A stretch of 6,095 bases of DNA from RYN-433 sp036558265 (GTDB lineage: Bacteria > Planctomycetota > Phycisphaerae > Tepidisphaerales > Tepidisphaeraceae): the NCBI GenBank assembly GCA_036558265.1, contig DATBFY010000554.1:1-6095 (forward strand), in the 5' to 3' direction. A program made the translations under genes and the position numbers. Numbering within the stretch: position 1 is the stretch's first letter; the number at the start of each line of letters is the position of its first letter. The notes below the pieces were generated by a model that was not told the DNA's origin, did not search any database, and saw only the letters and a program-made list of their open reading frames with translations. Positions 1 through 5,444 of this stretch are shown piece by piece.

Positions 1-29
1 AAAGATCGCCCCAGATCGGGCTGGTCGTC

Positions 30-94
30 TTCCGACGATAGCACATTGCGAGTTAACATCGCGGGCTCGACTTCATCATTCATTCAAAGAGGAA
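30..94 (+). promoter_or_regulatory. Leader of the toroid-protein gene: weak promoter candidate, near-palindrome and ribosome binding site
   Basis: The first 100 bases hold no gene I can support. AAGAGGAA at 87-94, six bases before the ATG at 101, is a convincing ribosome binding site. Further upstream, TTCCGA (30-35) and TAACAT (54-59) are 18 bases apart and weakly resemble -35 and -10 boxes (3/6 and 4/6 matches). GCGA (48-51) and TCGC (59-62) flank GTTAAC, giving an imperfect dyad that overlaps the candidate -10 and could be an operator. The ribosome binding site is clear; the promoter and operator are guesses. Confidence 0.3.
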
Positions 95-100
95 CAACGC

Positions 101-1315
101 ATGACCCTTCGCAAGACCCGCTGGCTCGCCGTGGCCGCGACGCTTGGCGCCCTCGCCACCGCCCCCGCGATCATTTCGCCGTTCTCGCCCGCCCCGGCGC
201 GCGCCGCCGACGCGACCGGCAATGCCGATCAGAAGGTTCAGGCCGGCATCGACCGGGGCCTGGGGTTCCTGAAGTCGCGCCAGCAGCCCGACGGCGGCTG
301 GCAGCGTCCGAATGACCCGCCCGCGATCACGGCGATCGTCGTTCGCGCCTTCGCGGCCGACCCGAAGACGGGCGCCAACGCAGACTTTGTGAAGAAAGGC
401 TATGACAAGCTCCTGACGTTCCAGAAGGATGACGGCAGCATCTCGCAGGACTTGTTGAACAACTACAACACCGCGATTGCGATCTCGGCGCTGGCCGCCG
501 CCAACAATCCCGCGTTCAAGGAGCACATCGATCGCGCGGTCGCGTACGTCAAGGGACTGCAGTGGACCGACAAGTCCACCGGCCCCAAGGGCGAGCGGAT
601 CACCGACGACAAGAACAACTGGTGGGGCGGGTGGGGTTACAGCCATTCGGGTCGGCCGGATCTTTCCAACGCCCAGATGGCCGTCGAAGCGCTCGAGAAC
701 GCCGGGCTGAAGAAGGATGATCCGGCGTTCCAGAATGCGCTGAAGTTCATCACGCGGACGCAGAACAATTCGGAGACCAATGACCAGAAGTTCGCCGGCA
801 ATGACGGGGGCTTCGTCTACACCCCGGTCAACGACGGCGACAGCCCCGCCGGTGTGTTCACCGGCGCCGACGGCAAACGCGTGGTCCGCTCGTACGGTTC
901 GATGACGTACGCAGGCCTGAAGTCCATGATCTACGCCGGCCTGACCCACGACGATCCGCGCGTGAAGGCGGCCTGGGACTGGATCAGCAAGAACTACACC
1001 GTGGACGTGAACCCAGGGTTCGTCACGAACGACCCGAAGAACGGCGACATGTCGCGCTACGGTCTGTATTACTACTATCACACGATGGCCCGCGCCCTGA
1101 ACGTCTATGACCAGCCGACCATCACCGACGGCCACGGCCAGCAGCACGACTGGCGCGTCGAGCTGACCGACAAGCTTCTCAATCTCCAGAAGCCCGACGG
1201 CTCCTGGGCCGGTGAGAAGAAGTGGTTCGAAGACAACAACGTCCTGACCACGGCCTACGCCGTCCTCGCCCTGCAGGAGATCCAGAAGGACCTGAAGGAA
1301 CACCCGGCGAAGTGA
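101..1315 (+). CDS. Secreted prenyltransferase/squalene-oxidase repeat protein (alpha/alpha toroid)
   Basis: A 404-residue exported protein. Residues 1-35 look like a Sec signal peptide: a basic start (RKTRW), a hydrophobic Ala/Leu stretch and an ARA cleavage site at 33-35. The rest reads as six helical-hairpin repeats of the squalene-cyclase/prenyltransferase type, at about 42-90, 93-135, 139-202, 210-281, 287-336 and 351-395. QW-like elements are visible at QQPDGGW (61-67) and LQKPDGSW (362-369). The block WWGGWGYSHSGRPDLSNAQ (174-192) is, from memory, typical of secreted planctomycete members of this superfamily. Six repeats would make one complete (alpha/alpha)6 barrel. Class II cyclases have a DXDD acid motif; I see none here, and one domain is about half a hopene cyclase, so terpene cyclisation is unlikely. 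A binding or structural role in the periplasm or cell surface is possible, but the substrate is unknown. A good ribosome binding site fixes the start, and a hairpin follows the stop. Confidence 0.88.
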   Translation: MTLRKTRWLAVAATLGALATAPAIISPFSPAPARAADATGNADQKVQAGIDRGLGFLKSRQQPDGGWQRPNDPPAITAIVVRAFAADPKTGANADFVKKGYDKLLTFQKDDGSISQDLLNNYNTAIAISALAAANNPAFKEHIDRAVAYVKGLQWTDKSTGPKGERITDDKNNWWGGWGYSHSGRPDLSNAQMAVEALENAGLKKDDPAFQNALKFITRTQNNSETNDQKFAGNDGGFVYTPVNDGDSPAGVFTGADGKRVVRSYGSMTYAGLKSMIYAGLTHDDPRVKAAWDWISKNYTVDVNPGFVTNDPKNGDMSRYGLYYYYHTMARALNVYDQPTITDGHGQQHDWRVELTDKLLNLQKPDGSWAGEKKWFEDNNVLTTAYAVLALQEIQKDLKEHPAK

Positions 1316-1340
1316 CCCGGCGCGGCGGCGCCCGCCCGGG
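1316..1340 (+). terminator. GC-rich hairpin directly after the stop codon, possible terminator or 3'-end stabiliser
   Basis: CCCGG (1316-1320) pairs with CCGGG (1336-1340). After a bulged C at 1321, GCGG (1322-1325) pairs with CCGC (1332-1335), leaving a six-base loop. This nine-pair, all-GC stem begins on the base after the TGA of the toroid gene. No T-run follows, so it is not a classical intrinsic terminator. It may slow polymerase, protect the transcript 3' end, or separate this gene from the barrel gene. The structure is seen directly; the role is inferred. Confidence 0.4.
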
Positions 1341-1350
1341 GTACCACGTC

Positions 1351-1362
1351 AGGCGCGCGCCT
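1351..1362. repeat. Perfect 12-bp palindrome AGGCGCGCGCCT
   Basis: This is a perfect inverted repeat with no spacer in the 107-bp gap between the toroid gene and the barrel gene, about 60 bases before the barrel ATG. It could be an operator half of the barrel gene's control region, or a chance product of GC-rich sequence. I do not recognise a known regulator site. Confidence 0.35.
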
Positions 1363-1371
1363 CAGCGACAA

Positions 1372-1401
1372 TTGAATTCATCTACTGCGTTCACATATAT
1401 C
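1372..1401 (+). promoter_or_regulatory. Weak promoter candidate before the barrel gene
   Basis: The sequence changes abruptly from GC-rich to AT-rich at about 1367-1420. TTGAAT (1372-1377) and TATATC (1396-1401) each match 4 of 6 consensus bases with an 18-base spacer. A start from this -10 would fall near 1408, inside the ribosome binding site, so either the leader is extremely short or this AT-rich patch serves translation initiation instead. Low confidence. Confidence 0.2.
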
Positions 1402-1402
1402 A

Positions 1403-1413
1403 AAGGAAGGAGA
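1403..1413 (+). promoter_or_regulatory. Strong ribosome binding site that sets the start of the barrel gene
   Basis: AAGGAAGGAGA ends nine bases before the ATG at 1423. The reading frame is open further upstream, to an ATG at 1222 inside the toroid gene. This site, together with the signal peptide that begins at 1423, shows where translation really starts. Confidence 0.75.
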
Positions 1414-1422
1414 TTTTTCTCG

Positions 1423-2355
1423 ATGTCCCGGAAGAAGACTGCCGTACTCGCGTTGGTCGTGATGCTCACTTATTCCATTGGAGCATTCGCGGACGACGGC
1501 CCCTATGATCTCGGACCGCTGCCCGACCTGTCCGCCGGTTTCCCCGAGCCTCTCTATCTTCAGAACAGCGCGCCGCAGAACCCACCGCCTGCCGGACCGC
1601 GGCTGCGCTCCTACGAGCTGCCCCCGATCAACGTGGTGGCGCCGTCGGAGCTGCGCGAGGAAGATCGCGTGGGCCCCTACGGCCAGCCCCGCTGGACCGC
1701 CACGCGGCGCTTTCCCAACACCCGCGTGTACGTGATCCCCGAGGGCAAGATCGAGGCCGAGCTCTGGTTCATCCCCCGCTTCCTCAAGTCGGGTGAGACC
1801 AACGGCCGGTACCTCGCGGAGATCGAGTACGGGCTGCCCTACCGATTTCAGATCGACGCCTACTACCGCCTGGACATCGACGAGTCGGGCAAGGGACAGA
1901 ACGGCGCGCAGCTCGAGGTGCGCTGGGCGGTGGCGGACTGGGGCAAGATCTGGGGCAACCCGACGCTCTACATCGAGTACGTCGCGCACGAGTTCGACCC
2001 CGACGCCGTCGAAGCCAAGCTCCTCCTGGGCGACGAGCTCGCGCCCCGCTGGCACTGGGGCGTGAACTTCGTCGCCGAGCTGGAGACCGGTGGGGAGCGC
2101 GAGTACACCTACGAGATCGACGGCGGCATCTCCTACACCGTGGTCGACGAGAAGTTTTCCGTCGGCGCCGAAACGAAGGTCGAGTTCATCTCCACGCAGG
2201 GAAATCGCGCCAACTACGAGACCTCCATCATGGTCGGCCCCAGCGTCCAGTGGCGACCGGTCCCGCCCCTTTCGATCAACCTCGCGCCGCTTTTCGGTGT
2301 CACTGACGACGCCCCGACCGCCCGCGTGTATCTCAATATTGGATGGGAGTTCTGA
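1423..2355 (+). CDS. Small outer-membrane beta-barrel protein with a TonB-box-like motif
   Basis: A 310-residue protein I cannot place in a named family. Residues 1-23 form a clear Sec signal peptide (SRKK, a hydrophobic core, then AFA before DD). A proline-rich segment of about 80 residues follows, containing INVVAP at 69-74, which resembles a TonB box, and then EEDRVGPYGQPRW (79-91). From about residue 101 to the end I count eleven or twelve alternating polar/hydrophobic strands rich in Tyr, Trp and Phe, such as GKIEAELWFIPRF and RFQIDAYYRLDID. The last strand, RVYLNIGWEF, ends in Phe, like the C-terminal signal read by the BAM assembly machinery. An outer-membrane barrel of about 12 strands is therefore likely. 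The N-terminal segment is far too short for the plug of a TonB-dependent receptor. The TonB-family gene starts 21 bp downstream, so co-transcription is likely. It may be a pore or transporter; the cargo is unknown. Confidence 0.8.
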   Translation: MSRKKTAVLALVVMLTYSIGAFADDGPYDLGPLPDLSAGFPEPLYLQNSAPQNPPPAGPRLRSYELPPINVVAPSELREEDRVGPYGQPRWTATRRFPNTRVYVIPEGKIEAELWFIPRFLKSGETNGRYLAEIEYGLPYRFQIDAYYRLDIDESGKGQNGAQLEVRWAVADWGKIWGNPTLYIEYVAHEFDPDAVEAKLLLGDELAPRWHWGVNFVAELETGGEREYTYEIDGGISYTVVDEKFSVGAETKVEFISTQGNRANYETSIMVGPSVQWRPVPPLSINLAPLFGVTDDAPTARVYLNIGWEF

Positions 2356-2376
2356 TCCCCGAGGCGATGTGCCCGG

Positions 2377-3282
2377 ATGACCGATCTGCTGCTTCATTTT
2401 CACGAATCGCCCGGCGAGGCCGCTCCAACGGCCGCCGGGCCTCTCCATGTTGAAGCAAACCGCCCCAAGCTCCTGCGCCGCCTGGTTGCCAAGCCGGGAT
2501 CAGGGATCATCGCCCTGGCGATATCGCTCCTCGTCCACGCCGCCCTCATTACGTTTGCCCTGGTCTTCTGCGCCAGGAACAACCACGACGAAGCCCCGCA
2601 ACTCATCCTTTCCAGGGGATGGGCCACCGATTTCGACGATCTCACCGCCGACACCGGCGCCGCGACGATTCATCCGACCGTCTCGTTCATCGATGTGCCC
2701 GCGCCGGCCCCCGACGTGACCGCTCCGGCCCCGAGGGCGGCGCCCGCGCAGGTTGACGTCGCCGACCCACCGGCGCCTCCCGTCGAACTGTCGGAGCAAC
2801 AGGGCACTTCACAGGGCGCGGCGCTCGTTGGGCTCGCCGCCGATGCTGCGGCGCCCTTCAACCTCAACACGCCGCCCGGCTCCTCGCTCGCCGATGCGGC
2901 CACGGCAGACCGCTCGACCACCGACGCGTCCGCTTCCACCGGCCCGCCGTCCAGCGCCGCTTCCGCGGTCCAGGCCCATGGCGCCGGCGCGCGATCGGGC
3001 GTTCCGGACGGCCTGCCGATTCCCAACGCCCACAACAAAATCCCGCCGTATCCCGCCGAGGCGTCGCGGCGGCACTGGACCGGCACGGTCACGCTCGAAC
3101 TGCGCATCGACACCGACGGCCGAGTCACCGAGGCGACGATCGTGCATTCCAGTGGCTACGAGGTTCTGGACCGCTCCGCACGCGACACCGCGCTCACCTG
3201 GCAGTTCTCCCCCGCGCGCCAGGACGGCCGCCCCACCGCCGTCACGGTTACCCGCGACATCAACTTCATTCCACGACAGTGA
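2377..3282 (+). CDS. TonB-family energy transducer
   Basis: A 301-residue inner-membrane protein that should carry proton-motive energy from ExbB/ExbD to outer-membrane proteins. Residues 1-41 are predicted cytoplasmic and end in a basic patch (RPKLLRRLVAK). One membrane helix spans about 42-65. Within it, Ser50 and His54 have the S-x3-H spacing of the E. coli TonB Ser16/His20 pair needed for contact with ExbB. Residues 66-215 are an Ala/Pro/Ser/Thr-rich periplasmic linker. The TonB C-terminal domain covers about 217-299: PPYPAEA (223-229), TGTVTLELRIDTDGRV (235-250), HSSGYEVLD (257-265) and LTWQFSPA (273-280). The linker lacks the Lys-Pro and Glu-Pro runs of enteric TonB, and the cytoplasmic tail is longer than usual. 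No exbB or exbD lies within the window. GAGG at 2361-2364 is a weak, distant ribosome binding site, so initiation may depend on the barrel gene just upstream. Confidence 0.9.
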   Translation: MTDLLLHFHESPGEAAPTAAGPLHVEANRPKLLRRLVAKPGSGIIALAISLLVHAALITFALVFCARNNHDEAPQLILSRGWATDFDDLTADTGAATIHPTVSFIDVPAPAPDVTAPAPRAAPAQVDVADPPAPPVELSEQQGTSQGAALVGLAADAAAPFNLNTPPGSSLADAATADRSTTDASASTGPPSSAASAVQAHGAGARSGVPDGLPIPNAHNKIPPYPAEASRRHWTGTVTLELRIDTDGRVTEATIVHSSGYEVLDRSARDTALTWQFSPARQDGRPTAVTVTRDINFIPRQ

Positions 3283-3296
3283 CGAGCGACAACACC

Positions 3297-3310
3297 CCGC
3301 GCGCGCGCGG
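3297..3310. repeat. Perfect 14-bp palindrome with an alternating CG tract
   Basis: The 30-bp gap between the converging TonB and VOC genes contains CCGCGCGCGCGCGG, a perfect palindrome built on six CG dinucleotides (3298-3309). Such alternating tracts can adopt Z-DNA under negative supercoiling. No T-run accompanies it on either strand, so it is not a standard intrinsic terminator. The sequence is certain; any function is speculative. Confidence 0.45.
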
Positions 3311-3312
3311 CG

Positions 3313-3693
3313 TCACGACCCCTTTGGCGGCTCCCACAACTCCACGCGGTTTCCCTCCGGATCCATGATCCACGCGAACCGCCCGTATTCCGAATCCTCG
3401 CGCCGCGGGTCTATCTCGACGCCCTCGGCGCGAAGCGCCTCCAGCAACGCGTCCAGGTCGGCCACCCGGTAGTTCAGCATGAACGGCGCCTGGCTTGGCC
3501 GGAAGTATTCGGTGTCCTTCGGAAAGACCGACCAGACGGTCGTTCCCGCCGAATCGCCCTCGCGCTCCCGCCACAGGAAGTTGACGATCCCCCCCTGCCC
3601 GGAGAGCCCCAGGTGCCGCTCGTACCAGGCCGCCAGTCCCGTCGGATCCGCAGCCTTGAAGAACACGCCGCCCAGCCCCGTCACTCGACGCAT
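3313..3693 (-). CDS. VOC-superfamily (glyoxalase/dioxygenase fold) protein
   Basis: A 126-residue cytoplasmic protein with the two beta-alpha-beta-beta-beta halves of the vicinal-oxygen-chelate fold. The first half begins at LGGVFFKAADPTGLAAWYERHLGL (split as residues 7-20 and 21-30). The second begins at FMLNYRVADLDALLEALR (71-88) and ends with FAWIMDPEGNRVELWEPP (107-124). Glu118 is in the usual place of the last metal ligand. However, the histidines normally found in the first strand of each half are missing (Gly8-Gly9 and Leu73-Asn74 instead), so a standard metal site is doubtful. Length is normal for a single-domain member, and no signal peptide is seen. GGAGG lies six bases before the ATG. 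The gene faces the amidase gene across a shared upstream region and converges on the TonB gene. Its substrate cannot be predicted; relatives include bleomycin-resistance-like and glyoxalase-like proteins. Confidence 0.87.
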   Translation of the reverse strand: MRRVTGLGGVFFKAADPTGLAAWYERHLGLSGQGGIVNFLWREREGDSAGTTVWSVFPKDTEYFRPSQAPFMLNYRVADLDALLEALRAEGVEIDPRREDSEYGRFAWIMDPEGNRVELWEPPKGS

Positions 3694-3813
3694 CTCAAGC
3701 CTCCAGTTCAGTGGACACCCTTGCCGCGCTTCACGATACCCGAGTTCTCAATACTTGTGCTACTTATCCCCGCGCGAGAGACTGTCGGCCAGAAATCTGG
3801 GAACGGAGAGCTC
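3694..3813. promoter_or_regulatory. Shared upstream region of the divergent VOC and amidase genes
   Basis: These 120 bases separate two outward-reading genes and must hold the start signals for both. On the minus strand, GGAGG (complement of 3700-3704) serves the VOC gene. On the plus strand, GGAGAG (3805-3810) serves the amidase. A locally AT-richer stretch at 3745-3767 is the likeliest promoter site, but I find no -35/-10 pair good enough to name. No clear operator repeat is visible. Confidence 0.45.
3805..3810 (+). promoter_or_regulatory. Ribosome binding site that sets the amidase start
   Basis: GGAGAG stands three bases before the ATG at 3814, with its GGAG core five bases from the start. 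The frame stays open upstream into the VOC gene, to an ATG at 3613. This site and the Tat motif that begins at 3814 argue for the shorter protein. Confidence 0.6.
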
Positions 3814-5439
3814 ATGACCCGGCGAGACCTTTTGCGAATGGCGGCGGTGGGTGGCGGAGGGGCGATGCTGGGCGCGGCACTGGGCGCGGAACCGAGCGAT
3901 CGGCCTGCCGGCGCGCCACCGCCGCAGCGGCCGCAGTCGGTCGACCTGGCGGAGGCGACAGTCGCCCGCCTCTCGGCGGCCATGCAGGCGGGGACGGCGA
4001 CCGCCGAATCACTGACCGAACAATACCTCAAGCGGATCGCGGAACTGGACAAGGCCGGGCCGGCGGTGAACGCCGTGATCGAGACTAATCCCGACGCGCC
4101 GGCGATCGCCCGGGCGCTGGACGAGGAGAGGCGCGCGAAAGGTCCCCGCGGCCCGCTCCACGGCATACCGGTGATGGTCAAGGACAACCTCGACACGCAT
4201 GACCGCATGATGACCACCGCCGGTTCGCTGGCGCTGGTCGGATCGATCGCGCCGCGGGACTCATTCATCGTCAAGCGGCTCCGCGAGGCCGGGGCGGTGC
4301 TGATCGGCAAGACCAACCTGAGCGAGTGGGCGAACTTCCGCGGTAGCCACTCGACCAGCGGCTGGAGCGGGCGCGGTGGGCTGACCAAGAACCCCTACGC
4401 GCTGGATCGAAATCCGTCGGGATCGAGCTCGGGCTCCGCGGCGGCGGTGGCGGCGAGTTTCTGCGCCGTGGCGGTGGGCACCGAGACGGATGGCTCGATC
4501 ATCTCGCCGTCGACCTGCTGCGGCATTGTGGGGATCAAGCCGACGGTCGGCCTGGTCAGCCGCGCGGGCATCATCCCGATCTCGAGCAGCCAGGACACCG
4601 CCGGCCCGATGGGGCGGACCGTGACCGACGCCGCGATCCTGCTGGGTGCGATTGCCGGCATTGATCCGCGCGACGCGGCGACCGAAGGCAGCCGCGATAA
4701 AGCCCACGCCGATTACACGCCGTTCCTGGACCCCAACGGCCTCAGGGACGCGCGGATCGGCGTGGTTCGTAAATGGTTCCGGCCGCGCGGCGGCAAGGCC
4801 GACGCGGTGATGAATGCCGCGCTGGAGACGATGAAGCGGCAGGGGGCGGTGCTGGTCGAGATCCCGGACATCGCGGCGATCGACAAAATTGACGGCGCGG
4901 AGTACCAGGTGATGCTGTACGAGTTCAAGGCCGGGCTGAACGCGTATTTCGCGACGCTGGCGGACAGCACACCGATTCGCGTGCTGGCGGACCTGATTGC
5001 GTTCAATGAGCGCAACGCCGAAAAGGAACTGGCCTACTTCGGGCAGGAAACGCTGGTCAAGGCGCAGGAGAAGGGGCCGCTCTCCGACAAGGCCTACACC
5101 GACGCGCTGGAGAAGTGCCGCAAGCTCTCGCGCGACGAGGGGATCGACGCGGCGATGAACGAGCATCAGCTCGATGCGTTGGTCGCGCCCAGCGGCGGGC
5201 CGGCGGGGAAGACGGACCTGATCTACGGCGACCGTGACGTCGGCGGCAGTTCGACGGCGGCGGCGGTGTCGGGATATCCGAGCATCACCGTGCCGGCGGG
5301 CAACGTCATGGGGTTGCCGCTGGGGATCTCGTTCTTCGGGCGGGCGTATAGCGAGCCGGTGCTGCTGCGGGTGGCGTATGCGTTCGAGCAGGCGACCAAG
5401 GCGCGGATCGCACCGCGGTTTTTGGCGTCGATCGGATGA
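3814..5439 (+). CDS. Tat-exported amidase-signature enzyme, peptide-amidase type
   Basis: A 541-residue amidase-signature hydrolase that should cleave amide bonds to release ammonia. Residues 1-25 are a twin-arginine signal: TRRDLL at 2-7, a Gly/Ala-rich hydrophobic stretch, then a likely cut near LGA/EP. The Ser-cisSer-Lys triad is intact: Lys123 in PVMVKDN, cis-Ser204 in SGSSSGS, and nucleophile Ser228 in GTETDGSI. The 24-residue gap between the two serines matches family members such as FAAH. The stretch around SHSTSGWSGRGG (178-189) and VSRAGIIPISSSQDTAGPMG (248-267) resembles bacterial peptide amidases, which remove C-terminal amides from peptides. GatA is a relative, but the export signal and lone gene argue against a tRNA amidotransferase. 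Length is normal once the signal is counted. It probably acts folded in the periplasm on peptides or other amides; the substrate is inferred. It stops 5 bp short of the opposing gene's stop. Confidence 0.9.
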   Translation: MTRRDLLRMAAVGGGGAMLGAALGAEPSDRPAGAPPPQRPQSVDLAEATVARLSAAMQAGTATAESLTEQYLKRIAELDKAGPAVNAVIETNPDAPAIARALDEERRAKGPRGPLHGIPVMVKDNLDTHDRMMTTAGSLALVGSIAPRDSFIVKRLREAGAVLIGKTNLSEWANFRGSHSTSGWSGRGGLTKNPYALDRNPSGSSSGSAAAVAASFCAVAVGTETDGSIISPSTCCGIVGIKPTVGLVSRAGIIPISSSQDTAGPMGRTVTDAAILLGAIAGIDPRDAATEGSRDKAHADYTPFLDPNGLRDARIGVVRKWFRPRGGKADAVMNAALETMKRQGAVLVEIPDIAAIDKIDGAEYQVMLYEFKAGLNAYFATLADSTPIRVLADLIAFNERNAEKELAYFGQETLVKAQEKGPLSDKAYTDALEKCRKLSRDEGIDAAMNEHQLDALVAPSGGPAGKTDLIYGDRDVGGSSTAAAVSGYPSITVPAGNVMGLPLGISFFGRAYSEPVLLRVAYAFEQATKARIAPRFLASIG

Positions 5440-5444
5440 ACGAC

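Noticed and set aside
1..24. Short inverted repeats (GCCC/GGGC at 8-21, CCAG/CTGG at 11-24) as a terminator of an upstream gene
   Set aside because: Stems of only four pairs, mutually overlapping, with no T-run; expected by chance at this composition.
80..1303. A 407-codon minus-strand open frame opposite the toroid gene
   Set aside because: It mirrors a gene with clear repeats, a signal peptide and a ribosome binding site. Its translation is rich in Val, Arg and Gly with no recognisable domain, typical of antisense frames in GC-rich DNA.
1222..1422. An N-terminal extension of the barrel protein starting at 1222
   Set aside because: It would overlap the toroid gene and place the signal peptide internally. 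The strong ribosome binding site at 1403-1413 supports 1423.
1378..2448. A 356-codon minus-strand open frame opposite the barrel gene
   Set aside because: Low-complexity Arg/Val/Gly/Asp-rich translation and no domain. The plus-strand frame has a signal peptide, strand pattern and terminal Phe.
2753..3472. A 239-codon plus-strand frame across the TonB linker into the VOC gene
   Set aside because: Arg/Pro/Ser-rich translation out of frame with a clear TonB domain and overlapping two supported genes.
3613..3813. An N-terminal extension of the amidase starting at 3613
   Set aside because: It would overlap the VOC gene by 81 bases, has no ribosome binding site I can see, and would bury the twin-arginine signal that begins at 3814.
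4261..5166. A 301-codon minus-strand open frame inside the amidase
   Set aside because: It lies opposite the catalytic region of a well-conserved enzyme, and its translation is Arg-rich without a domain.
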